Assembly: GCF_000375545.1 (NCBI RefSeq)
Contig: NZ_AQXF01000002.1
Coordinates: 647,331-711,330 of the forward strand
Length of the DNA: 64,000 bases
Direction: 5' to 3'
Source: Kordiimonas gwangyangensis DSM 19435 = JCM 12864
GTDB lineage: Bacteria > Pseudomonadota > Alphaproteobacteria > Sphingomonadales > Kordiimonadaceae
The notes beneath the pieces are model-generated. The model did no database searches. It saw only the letters and a list, made by a program, of their open reading frames with translations, and was not told where the DNA came from. Positions within the stretch are counted from its first letter, which is position 1; each line of letters opens with the position of its first letter. Made by a program: the position numbers and the translations under genes. Below are positions 45,166 to 53,756 of this stretch, piece after piece.

Positions 45166-45951
45166 ATGACATTTGGGAAAACAGCGGCAATTACCGCACA
45201 GATATTGCTCATGTCTTGCGCAGTTTCCGCACAGGAGCGAGAGCTTGTGTGGTCGGACGATTTTGACGGCAAAGGCCTGAATACCGAGGTTTGGAACATC
45301 ATTGAGGGCAACGGCTGCCCGCAGAACTGCTATTTCGGCAACAATGAGAAACAGACCTACACAAAGAACACGGAAAACCTGCGCCTTGAAGACGGCAAGC
45401 TGGTGATCGAGGCCCATAAGGGCGAAGGTTTTACGTCCGCCAAAATCACCTCTGAAGGTGTACCGGGCTGGACCTATGGCCGTATCGAAATGCGCGCCAA
45501 GCTGCCAACAGGCGTCGGTACATGGCCCGCTTTCTGGATGATGCCGGACGAAAGCAAATACGGCCCGTGGCCCAAGTCGGGTGAAATCGATATCATGGAA
45601 CACGTGGGCTATAACCAGAACCACGTGCACGGCACCGTACACACAGAAGCCTATAACCACCGTATCGAGACACAAAAGGGCGCTGACACACTGGTGGAAA
45701 CTTCCGCCAGCGAGTTTCACACCTACACCATCGACTGGGATGCGGATGAAATCAAATGGTCCATCGACGGGGAGCAGTATTTCGCCTTCACGCGTCAGGA
45801 TGGTGACACCTACGCCGAATGGCCATTCGACCATCCATTCCATGTCATCCTCAACCTCGCCGTTGGTGGCGACTGGGGCGGCAAGGAAGGTATTGACGAC
45901 AGCACTTTCCCTGCCCGCTACGAGATAGACTGGGTGAAAGTCTGGAAATAA
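45166..45951 (+). CDS. GH16 endo-beta-1,3-glucanase (laminarinase-like)
   Basis: A 261-residue exported jelly-roll enzyme. The signal peptide ends VSA-QERE. The catalytic motif is G-E140-I-D142-I-M-E145, the ExDxxE of laminarinase-type GH16, with WPAFWMMP before it and WDADEIKWSIDG after. Length fits the small laminarinases. The RBS is GGAGGG. It should cut beta-1,3-glucan into oligomers for the GH3 enzyme and the symporter, and is the strongest pointer to laminarin as substrate. Confidence 0.93.
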   Translation: MTFGKTAAITAQILLMSCAVSAQERELVWSDDFDGKGLNTEVWNIIEGNGCPQNCYFGNNEKQTYTKNTENLRLEDGKLVIEAHKGEGFTSAKITSEGVPGWTYGRIEMRAKLPTGVGTWPAFWMMPDESKYGPWPKSGEIDIMEHVGYNQNHVHGTVHTEAYNHRIETQKGADTLVETSASEFHTYTIDWDADEIKWSIDGEQYFAFTRQDGDTYAEWPFDHPFHVILNLAVGGDWGGKEGIDDSTFPARYEIDWVKVWK

Positions 45952-45968
45952 GCCTTTGAACTAAAATG

Positions 45969-46000
45969 ACAAAGCCCCGGTCACTGCCGGGGCTTTTTTA
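45969..46000. terminator. terminator between the GH16 gene and the halogenase operon
   Basis: Stem AAGCCCCGG / CCGGGGCTT with 6-base loop and T-run, used by GH16; the serine hydrolase stop (45981-45983) falls inside the loop. Confidence 0.88.
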
Positions 46001-47069
46001 TATGCAGCGCGGGTAAGATATAGTCCCGCATCATGGCTTGAGCCTGCTCCATATAAAGCGGCCATTCGCCGTAGTTGCCTTGTGTCATCACCACGACCAT
46101 ATCCTCATTTGGGAAGATATTGATCTGCTGCCCGCCATCGCCGTCAGCGGAGATATAGGGCACGCCACCCACCTCCCGCAGCCAGAAATAATAGCCATAC
46201 CCAGCGCCTTCCGGGCTGGCCTGATGCCGGGTCATCTTCGTGACCCATTCGGTGGGGATGATGCGTTCGCCCTGCCACATGCCGCCGTCTAACACCGTAA
46301 CGCCGATCTTCATCATATCGCGGGGTGTAAGATGCAGCCGTGCACCGCCCTCGGGCGGACCGGTCGGCTGCTTGTCCCAGCGGTAGTTGTGGATGCCGAG
46401 CGGCCCGAAGAGGCGCTCATCCGCCCACACCTGCAGCGGCTTACCAAGGCGATATTCAAGGATACGCAGCACAAGGTTCGGCAGCGCGCTGTTGTAGCGC
46501 CACTCCGACCCCGCACCCATATTCTCTTTTGAGAACAAGGTTTTGGCGAAATCATCTGACTGCCACAGCTTCACCAGATCATCACTTGTCCATTCATCCC
46601 AGCGAAAGCCAGCGGTCATCGTGAGCAGGTCATGAAGCGTGAGGGAGCGGGCCTTGCCCAGGAGCGAAGGTTCAAGGTCCGGCGGCAATAGGTCTTTTAT
46701 CAGCGTATGTTCGCTCAAGCCCAGTTCATCAAGCGCGATACCCGCAAGGATGCCCGTCACGGCTTTAGTCACAGACGCTACATAATGCAGGCGATCCGCA
46801 TTCCATGCCACTTCCGGGCCTGGAATACGCTTGATGCCACCTTCAAAATCAATGTGGTCACTGCTGCCCGTGAAATATTCTTCCAGCAGCAGGTCACCGC
46901 TTTTGTAGACAAGCACGCTGTGCACGTCCTTGAACTTGGCGGCGCGAATGTCAGCAGCTAAGCGCTCCAGCCCAGTCTCGGCCGCCATCACAGTGTCATC
47001 TGCAGCGGCACAAGGCATAACGGGCGCCGCCAACATCAGGAGAGCGCTGAGGACGGCTACGTGCCTCAC
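45981..47069 (-). CDS. exported serine hydrolase, beta-lactamase fold, coupled to the halogenase gene
   Basis: A 362-residue protein with a signal peptide (VRHVAVLSALLMLAAPV...). The catalytic S99-V-T-K102 and RYNS (Y-x-N) motifs are intact, with a late G-D-G-G-Q-Q. It is a class C beta-lactamase/esterase-like hydrolase (COG1680), probably an esterase or peptidase. The start is GTG 47069, overlapping the TGA of the halogenase gene (ATGTGA), with AAGG just before. Translation should be coupled. This partner next to a glucan-receptor operon is not usual in my knowledge. Confidence 0.86.
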   Translation of the reverse strand: MRHVAVLSALLMLAAPVMPCAAADDTVMAAETGLERLAADIRAAKFKDVHSVLVYKSGDLLLEEYFTGSSDHIDFEGGIKRIPGPEVAWNADRLHYVASVTKAVTGILAGIALDELGLSEHTLIKDLLPPDLEPSLLGKARSLTLHDLLTMTAGFRWDEWTSDDLVKLWQSDDFAKTLFSKENMGAGSEWRYNSALPNLVLRILEYRLGKPLQVWADERLFGPLGIHNYRWDKQPTGPPEGGARLHLTPRDMMKIGVTVLDGGMWQGERIIPTEWVTKMTRHQASPEGAGYGYYFWLREVGGVPYISADGDGGQQINIFPNEDMVVVMTQGNYGEWPLYMEQAQAMMRDYILPALHIKKPRQ

Positions 47070-48553
47070 ATCGGTGCCTTGCAGTAGCGCTCGATATATT
47101 GCTGGTGTGTGGGCAGGCTGGCCGTTGTGCGTGCCACATTCGTTTGCACGTGATTGAGGAAGTTGGCGATTTCTTCCTCGCTCATCACATCCGCCACCGG
47201 GTGGTGCTGCTCCGGCATAATGCCCTGCCCCAGCATAACCTGAATCCAGGAGTTTTCGGCGAACAGTTCGTCCGACATTTTGAACACGCGTCCGGTCTCG
47301 CGGAACAGGTCGATACGGTGCTGAAGTGTGTCCGGTATCTCCATCGACTTGCACTGCCGCCAGAAGGCGGAATCTGTGCGGTCGGTCACATGATAGTGCA
47401 GGATGATAAAGTCGCGGATACCTTCAACCTCAAACTCGGTCTGCTGGTTAAATTCATCAATGTCCGACTGCTTCACGCCTTGCGACGGGAACATGCGCAT
47501 CAGGCGCAGGATACCGCGCTGGATAAGGTGGATACTGGTGGATTCAAGCGGTTCGATAAAACCGCTTGAAAGCCCAAGGGCCACCACATTCTTATTCCAG
47601 TGCTTGCGCCGCATCCCGGTCCGGAACTTGAGCACGCGCGGCTCAATAAGCGGCTTGCCCTCGATATTGTTCATCAGGGTCGAGATGGCTTCATCATCGC
47701 TCAGATAGCGGCTGCAGAACACAAGACCATTGCCCACACGGTGCTGCAGCGGAATGCGCCACTGCCAGCCACTGTCGTGAGCGATGGAACGTGTATAGGG
47801 AATGGGTTCAGACACCGCTTCCGTTTGCACCGCGATGGCGCTGTCGCACGGCAGCCAGTGGGTCCAGTCATCATAGCCTGTGTGCAAGGTCTGTTCGATG
47901 AGGAGACCCCGGAAGCCTGAGCAATCGACAAAAAAGTCGCCCTCGACCATCTGGCCGGAGGCCAGTTTGACGCCCGTGACAAAGCCGCTTTCTCCGTCCT
48001 GCATCACCTCAACGATCTTGCCTTCAATGCGTTCAGCGCCGTGTTCTTCCGCCATGCCGCGCAGGAATTTGGCGTAGAGGCTACTGTCCAGGTGATAGGC
48101 GTAATTGAGGCCCTGTTCCGGCAGGTGCGCGAAACGGTTTTCAAGCGCGGCCTTCAGCTCAAGGCAATATTCACCGAAGTCCGCCGCAATGCCCATTTCC
48201 ATGCCACGATGCCAGAAGTGCTGGAAACCCGCGGTCCAATGGTCTTTGCCGGTAATGCCGAAGGAGTGGATATAGCTGTGGCCCTTCTCGCGCCAGTTGG
48301 CGAATTCGATACCCAGCTTGAAGGTGCCCTTAACGGCGGCCATGAACTGCTGTTCGTTAATCCCCAGAAGGCGGTTATAGGTCAGGAGTGTGGGGATCGT
48401 GGCTTCGCCCACGCCCACTGTACCAATCTCTTCTGACTCAATCAGTTTGATGTCGATGGTTTTGCCAAGCACCTTGGCCATGGCCGCCGCGGCCATCCAC
48501 CCGGCGGTACCACCACCTGCAATCACAACCTTCTGGATTTTACCCTTGTTCAT
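47066..48553 (-). CDS. flavin-dependent tryptophan-halogenase-like protein
   Basis: A 495-residue FAD protein. The GGGTAGWMAA dinucleotide motif is at residues 13-22, the catalytic-Lys motif GTFKLG has Lys79, HDSGWQWRIPL carries the WxWxIP signature and GFIEPLESTSIH the active Glu. True halogenases use reduced FAD, O2 and chloride; many members beside TonB receptors in Xanthomonas/Caulobacter-type loci have unknown substrates. Third gene of SapC - cupin_8 - halogenase - serine hydrolase. Confidence 0.93.
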   Translation of the reverse strand: MNKGKIQKVVIAGGGTAGWMAAAAMAKVLGKTIDIKLIESEEIGTVGVGEATIPTLLTYNRLLGINEQQFMAAVKGTFKLGIEFANWREKGHSYIHSFGITGKDHWTAGFQHFWHRGMEMGIAADFGEYCLELKAALENRFAHLPEQGLNYAYHLDSSLYAKFLRGMAEEHGAERIEGKIVEVMQDGESGFVTGVKLASGQMVEGDFFVDCSGFRGLLIEQTLHTGYDDWTHWLPCDSAIAVQTEAVSEPIPYTRSIAHDSGWQWRIPLQHRVGNGLVFCSRYLSDDEAISTLMNNIEGKPLIEPRVLKFRTGMRRKHWNKNVVALGLSSGFIEPLESTSIHLIQRGILRLMRMFPSQGVKQSDIDEFNQQTEFEVEGIRDFIILHYHVTDRTDSAFWRQCKSMEIPDTLQHRIDLFRETGRVFKMSDELFAENSWIQVMLGQGIMPEQHHPVADVMSEEEIANFLNHVQTNVARTTASLPTHQQYIERYCKAPM

Positions 48554-48583
48554 GGTCTTCCCTATCCCTTCCCCGGGGAGTTT

Positions 48584-49606
48584 TTATCTGTTCAGCCTGT
48601 TGAGGAGGAACGCGCGAATACGGCGCGCGATCGTGTCATCCATAGGCGCAAGCACACCGCGGCTTGCCGCCGGAATATGCTCAAAGTTTTCATCTTTATT
48701 TTCAAACACATAGTGGTTGAAAATATCCTGCCACACCTTCTTTTCGTGTGCCGGCAAATCCCTGATTGTCAGGATTGCATGCTGGAGCGCGTTGAAGGGT
48801 GGCCCCATGTATGCCGGCACATCACGCCACCAGTAGTTCACGAGCACATTGAACGCGCTCAAGGCTTCCACATGATGCCACCACATGCCGGGGATATAGA
48901 TGGCATCACCCGGCTCCATCTCCGCCACTTGTGCGGCCTTGAGCGCCTGACGGAACTTCGGAAACTTCTCAAAGTCCGGTGCATGGAAATCCACAAGGCT
49001 CACGGCCTGCCCAGCTGGCGTCATGTCCAAGGGGCCGACATATAGGTTTTCAAGCTCTTCCGGCGGGAACAATGTGAAGCGGCGCTTGCCCACCGCCACG
49101 CAGGCAATATTGTCCGGCATGTCATAGTGGGCAGCGATGCGGGTACGGTTCCCTATCCAGATGCTGGCGAGCGGATCACGCAAGCCAAAATCAAGTGCGT
49201 TCTCACCGCGCAGGCCCGGCAGGCAGGTATCAATTGTGGTGGAAGCGACATAAATAAGCGGCGGCCGCTCGCCGCTTTCATGCGCGGCAAGTTCATTGAA
49301 AATTTCGTCCAGCTTCACGCGTTTCATGCTGAAATTCGGGCCGCTCAGGTCTTCGTTATAGAACACGCGACCATCGGCCTCAGGCGCACCAAGGGACGCG
49401 CCAACGGTCGCTCCCTGATAGTGGGAGAGCAGATAGCGGCGCGCAGCCTCAGAACCCTCAAACCCTGCCTTCACCAGCGGCCAGTCTCCAACCAGCCGTT
49501 TTAAAACAACAGGTTCACGCGACGTAAAAATCTCATCAGGCACACGCCCGGACGTGCGTACATCCAGTACCCTGACCTGCTTTTCGATATTCAGTGCGCT
49601 TGCCAT
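48584..49606 (-). CDS. cupin_8/JmjC-like Fe(II)/2-oxoglutarate-type protein
   Basis: A 340-residue double-stranded beta-helix protein. The HxD motif is A-A-H-Y-D-M-P and the distal His is in MWWHHVEAL, as in JmjC-type hydroxylases. PxxLKRLVGDWP and DFGLRDPLASIWIGN are the Cupin_8 strands. It may hydroxylate a protein or sugar. It has the usual partners, SapC upstream and the tryptophan halogenase downstream (30 bases). Confidence 0.87.
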   Translation of the reverse strand: MASALNIEKQVRVLDVRTSGRVPDEIFTSREPVVLKRLVGDWPLVKAGFEGSEAARRYLLSHYQGATVGASLGAPEADGRVFYNEDLSGPNFSMKRVKLDEIFNELAAHESGERPPLIYVASTTIDTCLPGLRGENALDFGLRDPLASIWIGNRTRIAAHYDMPDNIACVAVGKRRFTLFPPEELENLYVGPLDMTPAGQAVSLVDFHAPDFEKFPKFRQALKAAQVAEMEPGDAIYIPGMWWHHVEALSAFNVLVNYWWRDVPAYMGPPFNALQHAILTIRDLPAHEKKVWQDIFNHYVFENKDENFEHIPAASRGVLAPMDDTIARRIRAFLLNRLNR

Positions 49607-49624
49607 ACCAACAGCCCCGGTGGT

Positions 49625-50341
49625 CTAAAGCCGCGCATTCAGGCGGTCAACCAACCCACGGATATGGGAATGGGACGCAAGCACCATATAAATCGCCTGC
49701 AGGTAGCCTTCCTTGTGAAGGGCGGCCAGTGCATCAGCGCCAAGGGCGGCCAGCTTCTCCTCGCTGATGGTGTAGAAACCGGTGAGGCGGTTTTTGGAGC
49801 CGTCACGCAGTTCAATGTCCAGATTGAAGGATTCGAGGAGCTCATGTTCCACCAGCGCCGCACTGAAAGGCCCGTTTTCACGGTCGCCGTGCTGCAGGGC
49901 GTCGAGTAATGCCGCGATACGATTAAGGAACGGCGTGTTGCCTCCATGCTCAAGGAACAGCGGCTCACCTTCGCTCTTGCTCACGCGGGGGCTGTCCATA
50001 TCAACATGCACCACACTTTGTGGTTCACCACCGCCCATGCCACCTTCAAAACCGATGAGGAAGGGTTGGCGCTCCATCGCCACAGGAATGTAGGGCGCAT
50101 GCCAGCCAGCGTCGCTGAGGAACAGGTTTTCATCCCGGCGCAGGCCAAGCATAGCCAAGGGATAATAGCGGTCGCTATTCGGGTCTTTCTGGAAGAAAAT
50201 CGGGTAATGGGCCTGAATGTTCCGGAATTCGAACGGGAACGTGTAGCTGTACATCACATTGTCGCCAAGCGCGGCAGACCGTCTGGTGATGATACGCAGG
50301 TCCTTGTGGTCGATATTGTTCAAAAGAACATGGTTACTCAT
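49625..50341 (-). CDS. SapC family protein
   Basis: A 238-residue SapC-like protein, no signal peptide. Family parts include the N-terminal V-L-L-N-N-I-D-H-K-D-L-R-I, YPIFFQKDP, L-A-M-L-G-L-R-R-D-E-N-L-F and F-L-I-G-F-E, followed by a helical end. The related Campylobacter SapC is an S-layer protein part, but the role in alphas is unknown. First gene of the four-gene operon, 140 bases and one terminator after the TonB receptor. Confidence 0.88.
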   Translation of the reverse strand: MSNHVLLNNIDHKDLRIITRRSAALGDNVMYSYTFPFEFRNIQAHYPIFFQKDPNSDRYYPLAMLGLRRDENLFLSDAGWHAPYIPVAMERQPFLIGFEGGMGGGEPQSVVHVDMDSPRVSKSEGEPLFLEHGGNTPFLNRIAALLDALQHGDRENGPFSAALVEHELLESFNLDIELRDGSKNRLTGFYTISEEKLAALGADALAALHKEGYLQAIYMVLASHSHIRGLVDRLNARL

Positions 50342-50423
50342 GGAACTCCCCTCCCCTTACTCAACATGGCGAGGGTGCCGCTTACGCATTGCCGCCCCTC
50401 ACATCCAGACGCCAGCTTAGATG

Positions 50424-50453
50424 GAAAAAGCCGTCGTTTCCAACGGCTTTTCC
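50424..50453 (-). terminator. terminator after the TonB receptor
   Basis: Minus-strand AAAAGCCGT / ACGGCTTTT stem, 8-base loop, with U-run. It may let some transcripts pass into the SapC operon. Confidence 0.8.
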
Positions 50454-50480
50454 CTGATTTTTGGAACTTAGACGCAAGGC

Positions 50481-53477
50481 CTAGAAGTTGTAGCGGACAC
50501 CAAGGTTATACCGTGCACCACCTTGCGTTACATACTGCACGTTGTTCACGTGACGGCCATGCAGGCGCTGGGTGGAGTTGGTGATGTTGATGCCTTCCGC
50601 AAACACTGTCAGGCCTTCCATCAGCTCGTAGCTCACGTTCACATCCCACTGGCCATAAGCCTCGGTGTAGGATGGGTTGTTTACACCACCAGCTGTGGTC
50701 GTTGCGTTCAGGAACTTGTCACGCCAGTTATAGGCGACACGAACCTGCAGGCCATTTTTATCGTAGAAGCCGATAAAGTTGGCGCTGTCGCTGAGACCCA
50801 GAAGCGCAAACTGCGTCACACTTGCAGGCAGCTCGTTATTGAAATCAACGTCGCCGTTCACCATGGTGTAGTTGATGATGGCACCGAAACCGCTATCCCC
50901 AAAGGTATGCTGGAGTGCGAATTCCCAACCATTCAACTTGGCCGACTTCTGGTTGACGGGGACCGTGATGTCGAACGACACCGTCGGGTCCTCGCCTTCC
51001 ACGCCATAGATAAAGCCGGTGTAGTTGCCGTTAGAATCAACGCCTGTGATCTCAACCGTGTTCGGATCTGCGTTCTCGAAGATCCAGTTACGGATTGCGG
51101 TCAGGTCAGCATCCGAACCGAGCGCTGCAACAGCGGCCTGGTAGCGTGCGCCACCAAACGGGTGCGGCAGATCAAACGGCGTTGCCTGAATTTCAGAGAC
51201 ACCGATGAAGTTGTCTACGTCCTTGTGGAACCAGCCGGCGGAGAAATAGCTCGCGTCGTCATAGTACCATTCGGCCGAGAGGTCGATGTTCTTGGATTCA
51301 AATGGCAGCAGTCCTGGATCACCCTGGCTACCGGTACCGCCATCAACACGGAAGATCGTGTTCACAGTCTGGCCGCCCTGGATATCGGCATAGCCCGGGC
51401 GTGTGATGGTTTCACTGTAGCTTGCGCGGAAGATCACATTGTCCATAACCTCGATGTCAAAATCGAGAGCCGGGAGCCAGTGCTCATACTCGCCCGTCAG
51501 TTCGGTAAAGTCCTGATCGCTCGAGAAGATAACGCCGAACTCGTTCGCGCCACCCCAGTTGGTACCAATCGCAATTGGAACAAGGGCTTGCGACGCCACG
51601 TCGGTTTTCTCGTAACGCATACCAACGGTCAGGTTACCCGGACGACCACCGATTTCAAACTCGGAGTTCGCCTGCAGGTAAGCACTGATGCTTTCTTCCT
51701 GCGTACGGCGGTCGGTAGAATAGTTGTCCGTCGCACATTGACCGGTGCCACCGCAAGCGCCGTAAAGGTCATCGATGATGCCAGCCATACGCTCGAAGTC
51801 CCAGAGGAACATCTCGTTCAGGAGGCTTGGATCGTCGCTGCCATCGAGTTGATCAAACTTGTCGGCAATCGTGGTGCGGATGAAGATGTCGTCCGGAATA
51901 TCGGAAGCCGGACCAGCACCACCCCAAGTATCACGCTGTACGTTCGAGTAAGCTGACCGAACATTGTTCTCGGTGTAGGCCACGCCGAAATCAACGCTGC
52001 TGATGAGCTTGGTATCAAACTCATACGAACCACGGAGCTGAGCCTGTTTGATTTCCGTACGCATGTAGCTGTTACGGAAGCTCGAACCGGTCGAGGTACG
52101 GAGTGCAGGATCGATACCCGTTACACCCGGCGCAAAATCAACGGACAGAACAGGGAATTCGTTCTCATAGTTGATCGACTGGCGTGCCACGATAAAGCTT
52201 GCTGTACCGATAACGGCGTTGGTGCCGTATGGGCTGTCATTGCCGGACTTGGCGCTTGAAATATGACCATCAAGCTCAAGGGTCAGGCGATCATTCGGTT
52301 CCCACTTCAGGTTGGCACCGATGGAGTTATTCTCATTCTTTACAGCAAACATGCCGCCGCCCATTGCGAGGTCGGTCGGTGTGCCGAAAGTTTCCGAATA
52401 ATTGATCGGGCCAGCAACCGGACCGTCTGTCCATTCGCTCGACGTATTTGCAAAGTCGAACCAGACAGCAAGGTCGTTACGCTTGGTGCGGATCGTATGT
52501 TCGGAATAGGTATAATCGACCGTCGCGGTCAGGGTATCGACCGGGCGGAACTGAAGGGTCAACTGGCCGTTGATACGCTCACGGTCGATGTCATTGAGGC
52601 TATAGTTCAGGTTCTGCTGAACAGCATAGACATCGTCCGGGCCCGGACGGTTGATAACGTTGATGTCGGACTCTGAGCCACCTTCCGGAATCTGTGGCAG
52701 GGTGCCCCAGTTGTTCTCGGAACCAAGGTACGCACCGCGCCACCCGTCAGGCACACTCGCCTGATTGAAAGACGCTTTGCGCTTCTGGTAGCTACCGGAA
52801 AGCGCGACACCGAACTTGTCGTCAGCGAAGGTGTTGCTGTAGATACCGGAGAATTCCGGAGTTACAGGGTCACCAAAGTTGCGCGAAGTATCGTAAACCG
52901 CTTTGGCGCCAACACTTGCGTGCATGCCCGGATCGTTAAGCGGACGCGTCGTCTGAATGTTGATCGTCGCACCAATACCACCGGTCGGCACTTCAGCGCG
53001 GCCAGATTTATAAACCTGAACGCCGGCAACACCTTCGGAAGCGAGGTTCGCGAAGTCGAACGAACGGGACGCAGAAGCACCAGTTGCCTCAATCGAGGAA
53101 ACCGGCATCTGACGGCCGTTCAGGGTCACAAGGTTGAAGTCAGGGCCAAAACCACGAACCGTTACCTTGCTGCCCTCACCGTTCTGGCGGTCAATCGACA
53201 CACCCGTAACACGCTGGAGGGATTCTGCGAGGTTGGTATCTGGGAATTTACCCATGTCCTCGGCAGAGATGGCGTCTACGACACCTTTGCTGTTGCGCTT
53301 GATGTCCATAGCGCGTTGGAGACTGCCGCGAATACCGGTTACGACAATCTCTTCGAATTCTTCTACATTTGCGTCGGAACTACTGTCCTGTGCGGATACA
53401 GCAGACGCAGAAACTACAGCCAGGATGAGCGACATCGTGCTCGCCACTGGGCCATAGCTCAGGCTTCTAGGCTTCAT
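50481..53477 (-). CDS. TonB-dependent outer-membrane receptor (Caulobacter-type)
   Basis: A 998-residue outer-membrane barrel. The signal peptide ends VSA-QDSS, a TonB box EEIVVTG follows, then a plug domain (ISAEDMGKFPDTNLAESLQRVTGV ... GSKVTVRGFGPDFNLVTLNGRQ) and a 22-strand barrel closing at G-V-R-Y-N-F. Two perfect LacI-type operators lie 64 and 120 bases upstream. Should import beta-glucan oligosaccharides across the outer membrane. Confidence 0.96.
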   Translation of the reverse strand: MKPRSLSYGPVASTMSLILAVVSASAVSAQDSSSDANVEEFEEIVVTGIRGSLQRAMDIKRNSKGVVDAISAEDMGKFPDTNLAESLQRVTGVSIDRQNGEGSKVTVRGFGPDFNLVTLNGRQMPVSSIEATGASASRSFDFANLASEGVAGVQVYKSGRAEVPTGGIGATINIQTTRPLNDPGMHASVGAKAVYDTSRNFGDPVTPEFSGIYSNTFADDKFGVALSGSYQKRKASFNQASVPDGWRGAYLGSENNWGTLPQIPEGGSESDINVINRPGPDDVYAVQQNLNYSLNDIDRERINGQLTLQFRPVDTLTATVDYTYSEHTIRTKRNDLAVWFDFANTSSEWTDGPVAGPINYSETFGTPTDLAMGGGMFAVKNENNSIGANLKWEPNDRLTLELDGHISSAKSGNDSPYGTNAVIGTASFIVARQSINYENEFPVLSVDFAPGVTGIDPALRTSTGSSFRNSYMRTEIKQAQLRGSYEFDTKLISSVDFGVAYTENNVRSAYSNVQRDTWGGAGPASDIPDDIFIRTTIADKFDQLDGSDDPSLLNEMFLWDFERMAGIIDDLYGACGGTGQCATDNYSTDRRTQEESISAYLQANSEFEIGGRPGNLTVGMRYEKTDVASQALVPIAIGTNWGGANEFGVIFSSDQDFTELTGEYEHWLPALDFDIEVMDNVIFRASYSETITRPGYADIQGGQTVNTIFRVDGGTGSQGDPGLLPFESKNIDLSAEWYYDDASYFSAGWFHKDVDNFIGVSEIQATPFDLPHPFGGARYQAAVAALGSDADLTAIRNWIFENADPNTVEITGVDSNGNYTGFIYGVEGEDPTVSFDITVPVNQKSAKLNGWEFALQHTFGDSGFGAIINYTMVNGDVDFNNELPASVTQFALLGLSDSANFIGFYDKNGLQVRVAYNWRDKFLNATTTAGGVNNPSYTEAYGQWDVNVSYELMEGLTVFAEGINITNSTQRLHGRHVNNVQYVTQGGARYNLGVRYNF

Positions 53478-53540
53478 GTACCTTCCCCTACTCTAATGTG
53501 CATTTCCCCGACGGCTGCCACGACTCTTCCCGCTCGTAAT

Positions 53541-53552
53541 GACAGCGCTGTC
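53541..53552. promoter_or_regulatory. LacI-type operator 4 (receptor promoter, proximal)
   Basis: Perfect GACAGCGCTGTC, 63 bases upstream of the receptor ATG and just downstream of the proposed -10 (53559-53564), so it would cover the transcription start. Confidence 0.8.
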
Positions 53553-53558
53553 TCTTTG

Positions 53559-53587
53559 TTGATAGCAATATGACGTAAATATGTCCA
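53559..53587 (-). promoter_or_regulatory. candidate promoter of the TonB receptor
   Basis: Minus strand TGGACA (complement of 53582-53587), 17-base spacer, TATCAA (complement of 53559-53564). TGGACA differs from TTGACA by one base. Confidence 0.55.
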
Positions 53588-53596
53588 TATTTTTCT

Positions 53597-53608
53597 GACA
53601 GCGCTGTC
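53597..53608. promoter_or_regulatory. LacI-type operator 5 (receptor promoter, distal)
   Basis: Perfect GACAGCGCTGTC; centre 56 bases from operator 4. Confidence 0.8.
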
Positions 53609-53696
53609 ACATTAAAGCAAAAAAACCAAGATACCCTAGGGTTTCAGCCACAAGCGCGAGACACACTTCTGCACAAATTTGCGCCAGCCAGCGCAC

Positions 53697-53733
53697 AAAA
53701 AAGAAGCTGCCCCAGGTTTTGGCGCAGCTTCAT
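53697..53733 (-). terminator. terminator of proB
   Basis: Minus-strand stem GAAGCTGC / GCAGCTTC with extra inner pairs, then a U-run, 24 bases after the proB stop. Confidence 0.8.
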
Positions 53734-53756
53734 AAACTTTAGGTACAGATGATTCT

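Noticed and set aside
50523..51956. A 477-codon plus-strand frame opposite the TonB receptor
   Set aside because: Antisense shadow; no signal peptide, RBS or family pattern.
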